Assembly (NCBI RefSeq): GCF_021155775.2
Contig: NC_060232.1
Span: forward strand, 5,959,257-6,023,256
From: Neodiprion pinetum
Taxonomy: Eukaryota; Arthropoda; Insecta; Hymenoptera; Diprionidae
Direction of reading: 5' to 3'
DNA length: 64,000 bases
Part shown: piece by piece, positions 53,000-64,000 of the stretch
Layout of the letters: every line of letters begins with the position of its first letter
Numbering within the stretch: position 1 is the stretch's first letter
The notes under the pieces: model-generated
Database searches by the model: none
What the model was told of the DNA's origin: nothing
What the model saw: the letters and a program-made list of their open reading frames with translations, nothing else
Translations under genes and position numbers: made by a program

Positions 53000-53446
53000 T
53001 AGTGATGTAACGAATATTCGCGTTCGCATTCGCATTCGCATTTGGAAAAATTTTACGAATATTTTTAGAATGTAATTGTCACAAATACTTCATATTTTGA
53101 TTGTAAAAATTGTGAAAATAATATTAAATAAGACAAAAAACATTATATCGATACTGAACATTTGTTATAAAAGTTTGTCGTCACGTTTGAATCACACTCT
53201 AACCTCGAAATAATTTGTTTCTGTTATCAATTTATCGTTGAATAATCAAACAATCGGTTTAGTTCGGATCAGCTCGGCAATTTCCGGAATAAGATGCAAA
53301 CCACGAAGTGACTTGAACAGTGTACCTGTCAGTCAATCAGTTGTCAATTTTTAGCCATAGAGAAATGGTGCTATGAATGGATTTAAAAATCTATATTCAC
53401 ATTCTCATTCGCGAATTCTTCAAAATTTACATTCGTTAGATTTCTA
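53000..53446. mobile_element. hAT-like MITE, 447 bp
   Basis: Terminal inverted repeats TAGTGATGTAACGAAT (left) and the reverse complement of TAGAAATCTAACGAAT (right) match at 12 of 16 positions. The flanks GCATCTAC (52992-52999) and ATATCTAC (53447-53454) look like an aged 8-bp target duplication, the hAT hallmark. Subterminal CGCATT repeats (53023-53042) are also typical. No transposase. Confidence 0.7.
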
Positions 53447-53753
53447 ATATCTACTGTAAAATAGCACGTCGTCAGGATTTCGCCTCTTGATTCGGTCGGC
53501 CTCTAGATGGCCTCAGGATTGAGTCTCTTACTATGCATATAGCAAATTGACTGGATTTCACTGGTGTGTTGTGGATTGTAATAACGGTACAGGAAGAAGC
53601 TTGTAACTGCCTAATCTCAGACTTGTTATATGACGTTAGCGGGAAATAAAAGAAGAACATTTTCAAGCTTTGGGCTGATTGTAATTATATCATACCGAGA
53701 GGATTCCTTAAAAGGAAACGACCGTGCATTTAATTTTTGGTATATTGGTAATC

Positions 53754-53873
53754 ATGGGGCCGACTGCCGCTGACAGGGACTCCGAAAACAGAGGATACAG
53801 CTTGCGCTGTCAAAAATTAAGCTTTGTAAAAGTGTTCATCGAATCTGGTACATTTGGACATGATTATCTTATG
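53754..53873 (+). CDS. Candidate first coding exon, unknown gene
   Basis: An ATG opens 40 codons (MGPTAADRDSENRGY..., then KLSFVKVFIESGTFGHDYLM) ending exactly at a strong donor, ATG|GTAAGT. Composition looks protein-like. I do not recognise the family. It may join the exon at 55104, but that exon needs phase 2 and this one ends in phase 0, so at least one intervening exon is required and was not found convincingly. Confidence 0.35.
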
Positions 53874-55103
53874 GTAAGTCGAATTGTAAATCAACGTTTT
53901 TATTACAACGATAAAGTACTCGGAGAACTTGTTCCTGTGTGGATCCTACATTATTTTTGCAGCAAACTGCGTCGCAACGTGAGCTAGGTCAAAACCTGTC
54001 CTAAGAAATTCACCGCTGGAATTTGCAAAGTTATGGAGATGCCACACATAAATCGCTGAATGATGTCAAAATGCATCTAGCTTTATTGGAATTTTGGATT
54101 TGCTTGTTTTTGGGCAAATACTTGTATGGCGATTGCGAATCTTGCAAGAGAAATAAAAACCGAGTAGGGGTACTATACATGTATATATATATATATGTGA
54201 CCACGATAAGTTGTATCAATCCCTGCATTAAATATGTGACCTGTTCAGCTTCTTGAAAGTAATTTTGAGATTATCGGTTATCACTCTTACATACCGACAT
54301 ATCAGTTGCACGCGGAATTGATAAAAGCATTTTTCTCTTGGCAATTCACGATAAAATTGTTATACGCATAATTTCCTTGATCGTAATAACGTCAGTATAA
54401 TTTTTGCCCACTTTGTACAGAAAAATGATAGTGTACTTATAACTGTATGCAATACTCTCAACAATCTTGCACAATAATGTGTCGTGTTATACTGGATTGA
54501 TTTTATTGCCTTTCACGTTTGTACAGGATCAAGTCATTTGAACTCTCGACAGATTTGTATTCTTGACTAAACTTCAACACAGAAGAAGACTTTTGAGTTA
54601 ATAGGGTTAACAAGATTACCTCTTTTATTAACAGTGTAGCACGTTTGCTATACGCCTCGTCAAATTTCGTTTATATACAGATATCATTTAACGCATTTCA
54701 ATACCGGTTTCCATACACCAATTCATTCCCAAATTAAATTATTCAATTTGTCTGCATCTTTTTTCACTGTAATAATTTTGGCCTTTCGTTTCCCGATTAT
54801 CAATATTTAGATTTGATACATAGTATAAATTAGTGTTGAACAGCGTTATCGATTCCTAGGAATTCATTTCTGGGTGTCGAATGTCCGCTAACTACAACAT
54901 AATGTGTGCCGTGTAGAGAAATTTTACTCTTCCACCAGCATAGTAGTTAATTATTGTTAACACAAATCTATGTAACTATACATTTAATCAGTGTAGCTGA
55001 TGTCACTCACACCAAGAAACCATTACGTTTCCCTTACGTGTAGATAAGGCGCACTTGCATGGGTCTTGACACTCAATTTCATATTGGTGTTAATAGATTA
55101 CAG

Positions 55104-55275
55104 GGCCACTAAGGGCACATCGATGAGACAATTAGTCTTCGATATCTTGGCACATTACGAGAAGAACCAACGTAGATATTACAAATGGAATAAAGAGCTA
55201 AAAGCGTTCAGCATCGCGTATAAGAAACTGTTGGCAGCTAATCTTATTAGAGATATAAGAAAAGCCTCGTGGTGA
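55104..55275 (+). CDS. Candidate terminal coding exon, unknown gene
   Basis: After an acceptor (GATTACAG) an open frame runs to TGA: ATKGTSMRQLVFDILAHYEK, then NQRRYYKWNKELKAF and a Lys/Leu-rich helix-like end (KKLLAANLIRDIRKASW). It looks like a conserved helical domain, but I cannot name it. Its frame requires two bases from an upstream exon. Possibly the same gene as 53754-53873. Confidence 0.4.
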
Positions 55276-58020
55276 AAAAAAAAAAATACATCATAGATAT
55301 TACTATCGATAGTTGATATTGAATTCTAAGTGATGTTGACCTTGGCGACAATTGGTTAAGGTCACTGAACGGCACGAAATGGAGGCTATGATAAGTGAAC
55401 CCCCATTCTGCTGAGTGTGTGTGCCGCAACTTTGTGGTAACATTCATCGAAAAGGGAAATAATGGCATGTAAATTTGTATCTGTCCCCATTTTCTTTGTT
55501 TTGAATTCGCACGTGGCAAATCACACTTTACATAACGATTCACCCGTAACAAAATGCATCAACAATACAATCATCATAGCTAATTTTCGTGTATACACAG
55601 CATAATGTAAACCAATTGCGTTGACTGAAGATATCGTAATATGGTACCGTTTAGTGGCTGGTATTATTTAGCCAGAAGTATTTTTGTTTGAAAGAGTGTT
55701 TTAATGGTTGCACAAGTGGCTACCTTGTATCAATGGAAACTTTGAATGTGACCACAAAGCAGATGCCGGCTAATCGTAAACGAATTCGAGATGATGGGAT
55801 CGCAGTAACAGGTAAATTCTTTCCAAACGGATGTGACAACGTGTATGGACCGTCGGTTTCGTCAGCCGGATAGGGCCGCCGAATAGTTCAGATTGTCGTT
55901 ATTCAACACGAGGAAGACAACGTGATTTTCTGTCAGACATCCGAATTCCTGTTCGTGCGCGTATCTGAGTTTGGTAAAAAGCGAATCGGCGTGCCGCTTT
56001 TCGCGGCAGCCCAATAACGTCTCGAATAAATATTTTCTAAACCGCCGATGAATGAATGAGAGGTGATGGACGGTAATGCGTTAGAAATCAAGACGTCTTC
56101 TCCTCCGATACTCCGATCGAGAAATGTATCGGTGCGTTACAATGAATAGAACAGTAATTGCGAGGGAATTATTTCCTCGACAATGATCAGAAGCGGAGAT
56201 TTATTTACCTTGGGTTTCTTCGGGTCCGTTGAAGCTCGATGAATCGGGGAACGAGAGAATCGACGATTTCACGGGGCCGTGGCTCGTGTCAGACTGAAGC
56301 TGAGGACACGGAAGGTCACCACCACTTCTACCGACACCGTTCCGTGTTCAACGTGACAACCGACAGCGCCCTCTCCTACACGGTGACTCCTTGCCGCTGC
56401 GATCGATAGGGAGGAACGTGGCGATAAGAACGCAGCTAGACCTGAAAAGTTCAAAATCCTGTTGGAATTTAGAGATTTGCTTCTCACCGACATCGCATGT
56501 ATTTACAAAAAGCCTAGTGTGAAAGCTCGCAGATAAAAGACGCTTCTACGTCGCCCTGGATTTTATAAAAAATTTCGAAAGACGCGCTATTTGATTAGAT
56601 ATCTCGTAATGGCACATTTTTTTCTTTTTTTTTTTTTTCTTTCATTCAACATCTTACATCAGGTTTAACTCTATAAGACTGATTTATTATTTAATTCTCT
56701 TTCCGCAACTTTACGCATGTTTACTGTTATCAGGGTCGGAATCTTACCTGTTACTGCTGATCTCTATATATTCGATATATCTGCAGCAAGCGAATTTTTA
56801 GAAGTTTGTTTGAATTCACAGTTATCTCTGGTTATACGAGTAGGGCAGCTCGCTGATTTGAAAACTACAATACTTGCCGGGTGGCAACGGCCGACTGAAA
56901 ATCATACGTGTGTGCGTGCAATGGGTAATAAAATAGACGACTCGTACGATGGATTATTGGCAGTGAACATAATATATGTATATGGCTTCTGAGATTAAAT
57001 ATATCGATATTTATCATTGATCTTTCACGCTAGTCTATCGTGCGATTTGTGTCATTTTTTGTCCTCGATATCAGCTGTTTCGCAAGCGAAAACTAACTCG
57101 TAGAGAAAATTCGCATCTAGTAATTGGAAGTAACTTTTCTGTGTTCGTACGCCGCGCATACCTATGTATATTTCGTCTCAACTCTGTACACATGGATCGT
57201 ATAATTGATTTACATGCGCGCGTAGGTAGTCACTGTATATATGGACTTGATACAAACGCAAGGTATAGCTTTACGTAACAGGCCAGGAGGGAGCGTTTTT
57301 TCTCACGACCTCACGTGAGGATATACAGTGACGTTAACGATCGGTGAGATCCAATATCGCCCTGATAAGAATTATACTGGTTCGCGATCGACAAGGGTCA
57401 AGCCTTGGCGAGTAGTTACTAGATGCGAATTGAATTAAGCGATCTGTTACGTCAAACTACGTATATCTATATGTGATATTCGTACGTACGTAAGCAACGT
57501 ATGAGAGGCGGTCGGAAAGTTCACTGGCGGTAGAGGCGTGATGAATACAAAGCCTCTCCTGTTGCCGCTTCACGATCTGATTACGCAAATCTAGCGTTCA
57601 GCTGCAAACAAGGTTTAATCCCAACCTAACAAATTGAGTAATGGTGTTCAAATATCGTGCAACGCAACAGTTTATTTATCTAACAAACGGCGCTTCACAA
57701 ATTACGGTTGTTCCCTACGCTTATTAACGCTCTACTCGAGATGCACGTGCAGCAAGTTGACTGCAAGTCTTCTATACCGACTGAGCATAACCTCCTTAGG
57801 CTGAATTTTCACGGGCGCTGGATTGACGCTACGGCAGCGCCACGCCGTCGGCGGCAAAAAGACGCTCACAAGAATGGGTACCGACGCAACGGCAAAATGC
57901 CCCGCATTGGAACCCACATGATTAGGTCAATAGATCTCAATTACATTGTTATTCGGAGAATTTAAAAATCTGGATGTGTTTATTGGGAATGTGAAAAAAT
58001 GAAGAAAATGAAAAAGCAAA
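55276..58020. other. Gene-poor region
   Basis: No supported gene. Short open frames at 55688-55873, 56269-56493 (minus), 56717-56992 and 57708-57965 lack domains and clear splice partners. Confidence 0.45.
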
Positions 58021-58880
58021 ATGAAGCAGCTTATGGCTTATTCGAATCGCTCGCAATCGATACCTTTCGTAAAGTTACGTCGATGTAGTGTATCACAAAA
58101 TCGATTCCAGGATTGTTCAAAATCGTCAAAATTTTTAACAAAAATCCGAACGGGTTGGCATTACTCTTTTCACGATTTTTTAAGCAGAAAACTTTTCATC
58201 CCTGAATCTATTCATACGACTGTTTCTAGATTAATCGGTCTTCAAGGATTCCAAAAAAGGCGTATAAATCCTCGTGTGACCAATTGCGGACAAAATGCAA
58301 AAAATTATGCGAAAGTTCAATAATTTATACATTTCAATCCAAGTTGCATAAAATATTAACAATATTTTTCATATCCTGCTTATGATAATGTACATCGCAC
58401 TCCTGTGTCCTGTTATAATAATCAGCATTGTTATGTAATGTTTCGTCATACTTTTGCATTTCTTTTTGTCTTTCCCTTTTAGACTATTTAGTAACTTGTT
58501 AAATTACAACACACTGGCACACAAACACTTATACTAGAATGAAGGCATATTGAATAAATAGCTGAAACTTGGTAGCTATAAATTTGTGATCTATCTTCCC
58601 CACCTTTTCAAAAACTCTGTGTAAATTTCATGTATTTTATCCGTAACTCTTGATCCATTGTTGGAAGTTAGCCTTACTTTTATTTGTGGGCAAAAAATAT
58701 TTCGTCTCGGATTCGATTTGTATGACCCTTTCGTGAGACTCATTGGACCATCAGAAACGCAGAAAAGACCTCAAAAAGAGCTTAGGACCAACAGTAATGA
58801 AAATACGAACGAAGTCTTACATTGCTCAGCTGTAACTTTTGATAACTTGCTCGCAGCATATTCCATGGAGCTTGTCTAAT
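58021..58880. repeat. Distant diverged copies of the 335-bp repeat family
   Basis: 58060-58330 resembles the array units (GTCCGAATAGTGCC-like region, CAAAATCGTCAAAATTTTTAAC, then GTTGGCATTACTCTTTTC). 58480-58650 matches the array leader at 6780-7000 (TTGTTAAATTAC, ACACACTGGCACACAAACAC, then a TTCCCCACCTTTTC segment). 58650-58870 holds another degenerate unit. Confidence 0.6.
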
Positions 58881-58899
58881 ACGTATAATACATAATATG

Positions 58900-59384
58900 A
58901 CTCAGTCAACGTATTTTATTCGGCTAGAAGTCACCGGAAAATTTTAACCTATTGACGCCCGACCCGCGTGAAATTGGCAATTCTTTGAACTCTTACCGCG
59001 TTATGCGCAGATCGCATAGCATTCCAAGCTTTGACTATTCGGGACATAGCCGAGCATCGATATCTTATGATTAAAAAAAAAAACAGCTGTGTAACGCTGT
59101 TCGATCAGTGTATTTCCACTAAACTCACAATGAATAATAGACGAACGGCATGCAGCGTATGGCCCATGAAAGTTCCAAGTTACTGAAATAAAAACAGCCT
59201 GCGAAATGGAAGAGGAGTTTTGTGTTTCAAACTTTCATTCTTTAATGCACCTTCAGATCTTAGCGATTTCGATTCTCGACTCTCTGCATCGTGTATCGTT
59301 TGTTATTGTTTGTGCGGCTGACTTGCGATAAGTGCCAGCTACAACACAAAAATTGCGAATGGGCTTGGAATCGAGTATAATTAT
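58900..59384. repeat. Direct duplication, copy A
   Basis: Shares with copy B: TATTTTATTCGGC, TATTCGGGACATAGCC, TTCGATCAGTGTATT, CGGCATGCAGCGTATGGCCC, TTAGCGATTTCGATTC and CGTTTGTTATTGTTTGTGCG, in the same order. Its ATGCAGCGTATGGCC frame is closed by TAA after 12 codons. Confidence 0.75.
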
Positions 59385-59754
59385 GACGCTTACGATTCCA
59401 ATGGTGACGTGATTACAAGTTAGAACTCAATAATGATACCCTCTAATTCAGATGTATGAACATGCGTTTTACGTGTTCTTGATTAAGTAGCGTTCTCTGA
59501 CACGGAATAGGTTATTGGAACTGGTTTTCAAGACGCCTGGAAGGTGAATGCACATACGGTTGATATAAAATCTTCCTATCAAAATACGACCATTTCCAAA
59601 TCTACATTCGTATACATAGTGATGTACAAACACGTAATCAGCGATGTTATTTTGTTGTTTCAGTACTATGTTCATGCATCGACAGAAGAGGAGGACGGAG
59701 ATTTTTCTCATATTTCCTTTAGGTTTGCGGATATTTTACGTTGACAGAATGTAT

Positions 59755-60339
59755 CTTCAGTCGATTGTATTTTATTCGGCCGGAAGTTACCAGAAAACTT
59801 CAATTGTCGCCGAAGGCCGCGTGCAACAGTAATGTTTCGACCGGTTGGGCTTGTCTCCGAGCGCAGCACGCGTCAGTCGGTTCCGAGCAGCCGTAGTGAA
59901 GCTATACAAGCAGTAAGTCAAGAATTCAGATTGCCATTTACAGGCTTTGTACTTATTCGGGACGTGGCCAAGCACTGATACGTTATGGTGAAAAAAGAAG
60001 GCTGTGTGAGGTTATTCGATCAGTGTATTCCCACGAAAGTGATTGCGAATAATATACAAACGGCATGCAGCGTATGGCCCATGAAAGAGCGGAGTTACTG
60101 AAAATCAGCCTGCGACATCAAAGGTAAGTTTCGTGTTTCAAAGTTTCATTCTAGTGTGCAACTTCAGGTTTTAGCGATTTCGATTCGCGACTGTCTGCGT
60201 CGAGTGTCGTTTGTTATTGTTTGTGCGGCTGACTTTCGGTAAGTGCGTCGTTGCATTGATAGCAAGTTTAACTCAGTCCATTTAGGCAACCAGCTACGAC
60301 ACGAAAAATGGGAATGGGCTTGAAATCGAGTTGAATTAT
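59755..60339. repeat. Direct duplication, copy B
   Basis: Counterpart of 58900-59384 with two extra segments (about 59825-59930 and 60240-60290). The frame from 60065 (MQRMAHERAELLKISLRHQ) stays open to a strong donor at 60123 (AAAG|GTAAGT), unlike copy A, so this copy may include a transcribed exon. Confidence 0.7.
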
Positions 60340-60926
60340 TCCGCTGCAGATTTTTAGAATTTAGCTTTCCAAAACCCGTTGAACAGGTTATTGACAAATT
60401 GAAATTGCTCTTGGGCAGACTTTTGACTCGTCGCAAACGTTTTGTGGCAAGAAAATGCTCCGATAATCTTCCGTTGTGGTTTTCTTTCTAACATTCTGAA
60501 AACTCGGGCCTTGCGAGAGGTGACCTTCGTGCGAGTTGTCTGTGATTTCGGTTCGCGGATCGCGTCTCTTACGTAGACACGTTTGTGAAATGAAATGAAT
60601 GTTACTGCGTAGTGAATTTTGGTGTCGTTTCTTACGTAACAAAAAACTGTAAGTGGTTGCATCTGTTTCCGAATTTTTTTTTCTGAATATCAAGCGGTAG
60701 ACGGATCCTCGATTTTGTAATTCTTTATTACCATGTAACAAAAGCTAACGCATCACGGTGTTACTATCGTTTCGAAAGTTCGAGTGAATCTAAATCGTCA
60801 ACTGTTATTGATTCCTCAAACCTGTCATGTTTTGGACAGCTATGGGGAATTTTGAATACTATTGAAATTGTTATTAAAGTTACATTAAGTACTAACAAAA
60901 TATTGTGTTATCTTATCTGATTGCAG

Positions 60927-61223
60927 AAAGAAACTGCAACAATGTTGATTGCCGTTAGTGATTACATAGATCGAAAGTTCCTGTCAATAAATCTTGGAAG
61001 ACATCAGTGGGTAGCAGAACTGATGAATTTATTGCATATAAACAACAGGTATAAAACAATCCCAATCATTTCGCACTTTTTTATGTGAGGGATATGATTT
61101 TCCAAAGTTTGGCATAAAACCAAAATTACACGTGTTTAAAAATTGAGTAAATGGTTGTTGAATTAGATCAAATATTGACAAAATTTTTCACCTGATTACA
61201 GAATTGAACTACTGCATAAATGA
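60927..61223 (+). CDS. Candidate two-exon micro-ORF, 42 aa
   Basis: Exon 60927-61048 follows the acceptor CTGATTGCAG and contains ATG at 60942 (MLIAVSDYIDRKFLSI...). It ends in phase 2 at ACAG|GTATAA. The exon starting at 61202 completes it (RIELLHK, stop at 61221-61223). Splice sites are good, but the product is short and unrecognised, so this could be a non-coding transcript. Confidence 0.3.
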
Positions 61224-61647
61224 TCGAGGTTTGCGAGTATCCGCATTAAGTGACCCCGGTAATACAATGTTGGAAAACTAAATGCAGAAGCTGAACAGGC
61301 CGTAATTTTGTAGAAGACTAGAGAACAGGTACACATTTGAAATCATTCTAGATTATACTTTTGGGTTATTTTAAATTCAAAAGATTTGTCAGTCAATTGA
61401 AATTAATAGGTTTTCAGTTTTTCATTATGTTAAAAAAAAATAATAGTAATTTTTCAACGCCTTATATATTATTTCTGCAAAACAAATACTAATAAAATGT
61501 TATTTCTTATGTGTTTACAGGGGCACACTACATTGTAGCACTATCGACCACATTAAGTGATGATCCAAATAATGTAACCCAATCAATCGATATCTGACAA
61601 GAAACTAAAAATTAAACCACATGCTAGGCAGTGAATAGAACTGAAAG
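61202..61647 (+). ncRNA. Two related exon-like blocks
   Basis: Blocks 61202-61328 and 61522-61647 both sit between AG acceptors and GTACA donors. They share CATTAAGTGA...AATAATGT/AATACAATG and an A-rich end. Their frames are interrupted. They look like duplicated exons of a non-coding or decayed transcript. Confidence 0.3.
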
Positions 61648-61911
61648 GTACATATTCGATATGATTTTTAATTACCATATCCCTTTTGACAGTAAATAAT
61701 TTTAGCTGGTCACTAATTTTAGGCATTTTTTCAGTATCTGTTCTTGTTTTGTTAGACCCCTAGTATTTATTTCTGCAGATCATTTATAAATGAATCAGAA
61801 ATCACTGAAATATCATCCAAATAACTTATTTTGACACAGACAATTTGTAGTGACATAAAATCTGATCCAAGTACATTGTGCGAGTAACATTTTATCATAG
61901 TCTTATTGCAG

Positions 61912-62514
61912 TGTGAAAAGTGTGTCCAACCACCATACAACCTGAGATGCTACAAGAAGTACTACACATACATGCAAAGTGCGGAGCAACCCGGAGGAGG
62001 TGAGAAAATTTATTTTAATTATTGTTTGATAATTCAGTATGGTACATTTGAAACCTAACTTTTGTCATTGCGTAGCATGTGTTGAATATATATAAAAATA
62101 GACAACAACAACAATTTATCTGAGAACTAATAAACCAGTTTGCTAAATTAATTCGAGCTTCCTTTTTCGCTTTTTCAGAGTTAAGCAGAGACATCCGAGT
62201 AACTTCTCCATTACTCAGCAACATTGGTGAGTTTGCATGTGTTAGGTTACGGGTATTTCCCTGGGACTCCTCCATCCCGTGGCGTGGCGGTAACACTGTT
62301 ACACGAATCTGCGATTTCTTAGATGCATGGATAGGCTCATTCATGATCGCAACGATGCTTGACTTCAAGTTGAATCGTTTTTTCTTTTTGTGCAGTAGAC
62401 CTATTCTACCATAGTGACTCAATGTTAGAAATTTTGCACGTTGCTGAAAGTGGAATGAGCATCGCGGCAGGTTACCATCACTTACTCGGTGTTCGCGAAA
62501 ACATGTATGTTTAG
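61912..62514 (+). CDS. Small multi-exon gene, unknown function
   Basis: Three exons in strict phase (0-1-1): 61912-61999, 62179-62226, 62396-62514, with textbook junctions (TTATTGCAG, GGAG|GTGAGA, TTTTTCAG, ATTG|GTGAGT, TTTGTGCAG). From the ATG at 61971 the product is 65 aa: MQSAEQPGGELSRDIRVTSP, then LLSNIGVDLFYHSDSMLEIL and HVAESGMSIAAGYHHLLGVR ending ENMYV. The frame is also open upstream to 61912 (CEKCVQPPYNLRCYKKYYTY), so further 5' coding exons are possible. No signal peptide or membrane segment. I do not recognise the family. An alternative end splices at 62470 to a 62723 acceptor. Confidence 0.5.
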
Positions 62515-64000
62515 CTACAAATATAAGTACCTACCTGTGTTTGAATTTTCAAATGACGTCGTTTAAGTGGTGGATACACCTGAGGCTTAAACATATTCCA
62601 ATGATTGTTTAATCAATAACATTTCAAAGTCTGAAAGAACGTAACATATTCAACTTGCATGATATATTTTGAATCATTTTCAATTTTTTAATACTCTGCA
62701 ACTGTCGTACAACCACAGGCTTAGCCCGCTTAGAAAAATGCTGATTAGCATACAGGATGTCTTTAATCCGTCTTACAAAAGGTTGATGTACCGGTAGTCA
62801 GCCAGCAATCACTAAAATAGTACTTTCGCTGACTTACGGTACAAAAACATTTTTCTCCCGACAGATAACTAATGAAAAAGTAAGTCACAGTGACCACGGC
62901 GCAAATGAGGAAGAATGATGTGTGTTGGAAAGAATGGAGAATCGTTTAGAGCGAATATAGGTAATCGGGTAGGTAGGTGGTCGTTTTGATATCCGTCGTG
63001 GGGTTTAATGTAGATGTGCGTGTGAATCTCTTTTCAACATTTCCGTTGGGTGGTTCCGTTGGGAATCAGGCAAGGGTAGGAAGGTCGCGACGTACCGCGA
63101 TGTTTCTAACTTTTGTAATCCACAGCGTCAAACGATCACAGTAATTTTCCTCCAGAAGCACGTGAAATACTCGGTATAAGAGTCTCCAAACTATTAGTGA
63201 GATTTCCAATTTTAACGAAGTTCAATTACCCATTTTTTGTCGCTCTGCAATCATTTTCCAGTCGTTATTCAATTTAATTACTCAGTCAGCATCGATAACT
63301 AAACCAATCAATTGATCTCTGTGATCGTCTGAATGGGCAAAACACATCTCTGGACCATCTATCGCGTTCCGTGGTACGCTGGATGGGGAGAGATGCTGAG
63401 CTCGAAGACTTCGCGTCGAAGAGGACCGCCGACCGTCACGCCACACAATAATGCATGTCCTCCAACCTCCCTCCCGGACTTGACTCGCATCTCAGAAAAA
63501 CAATTCGCATCGCAATGTGTCGGATGCAAAAAGACGCAGATGCGGATTGGGTTTCTACCAAATTTTGCGACAGGTCCTAGATATTTAAGGTTTTTGACAG
63601 GTTAATCGGTCGCGCCGTTTTGCGCGTAGATTAATCACGGAAATCGGACGCGTCATTTGCTCGATGATTGATAATCAGGGTGGCAACAGATCGGGAACAC
63701 CGGGGAAACCGGGAATAGTCGGGGAATTTTTTCCATCGGGCAAAATCAGGGAATTATGATGGACCGTAGGGAAGAACGCACTTTTTTATAAATTGCTTTC
63801 AAACTCCAGCAATTCTTCGTAAATTCAACTGAGCTAACCGTCGGAAATGGTATTGTTCAATTTCTAATCATTCGTGTGAAACGAAGCAAAGCTGTGTTTA
63901 TTAGATCCAAATTTATATATTTAAGGTGCACAACTTCTGGATTTTTTGGCTGTAAAGGCTGCCCATCATTATCTAAGTTTCGTGGGTAAACGTCGGGGAC
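62515..64000. other. Gene-poor right end
   Basis: No supported gene. 63680-63760 contains repeated GGGAA/GGGGAA motifs suggestive of a dispersed repeat. The frame at 63333-63605 has no domain. Confidence 0.4.

Noticed and set aside
58900..60339. Direct repeats as LTRs of a retrotransposon
   Set aside because: No TG...CA ends, primer-binding site or internal coding region, and only ~370 bp lie between the copies.
62015..62422. 135-codon minus-strand open frame
   Set aside because: It overlaps plus-strand exons with strong splice sites and shows no recognisable domain.

Overview
The window looks like nuclear DNA from an arthropod, most likely an insect (possibly hymenopteran; this lineage guess is weak). 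The reasons are AT-rich sequence, small exons with GT/AG introns, animal-specific gene families and abundant foldback, MITE and satellite-like repeats. There is no sign of a bacterial operon, CRISPR array or virus.

Layout, left to right. A glycosyltransferase family 92 gene (five exons, minus strand) lies at 3974-6248. From about 6.8 to 15.9 kb is a repeat island: a roughly 335-bp tandem array is split by a 5.08-kb foldback element (8703-13779), whose two long inverted arms carry their own tandem sub-repeats around an extremely purine/pyrimidine-biased centre. From 17972 to 37.7 kb the minus strand encodes a ZSWIM8 orthologue (Drosophila Dora, C. elegans EBAX-1). I could place 20 downstream exons with consistent phase and one distal N-terminal exon behind a 10-kb intron. 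That intron holds two hairpin MITEs and several microsatellites.

A divergent intergenic region (37.8-40.9 kb, with CTCF-like motifs) separates ZSWIM8 from mre11 (12 exons, plus strand, 40923-44244, complete). Next come two pyruvate kinase genes arranged tail to tail: a divergent plus-strand paralogue (44682-47128) that has lost both Mg2+-binding acidic residues and is probably a pseudoenzyme, and a canonical minus-strand pyruvate kinase (48259-51676) with all catalytic motifs.

The last 12 kb is sparse. It has a 447-bp hAT-like MITE with a likely 8-bp target duplication, two isolated coding-like exons (53.75 and 55.1 kb), distant copies of the 335-bp repeat family, a ~0.5-kb direct duplication (58.9-60.3 kb) and a small plus-strand gene ending at 62514 that I cannot name.

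The most notable items are the modular foldback element, the pyruvate kinase pseudoenzyme beside its functional relative, and the missing AUG for ZSWIM8. Exon boundaries were derived by hand from splice signals and phase, and were not checked against transcripts.
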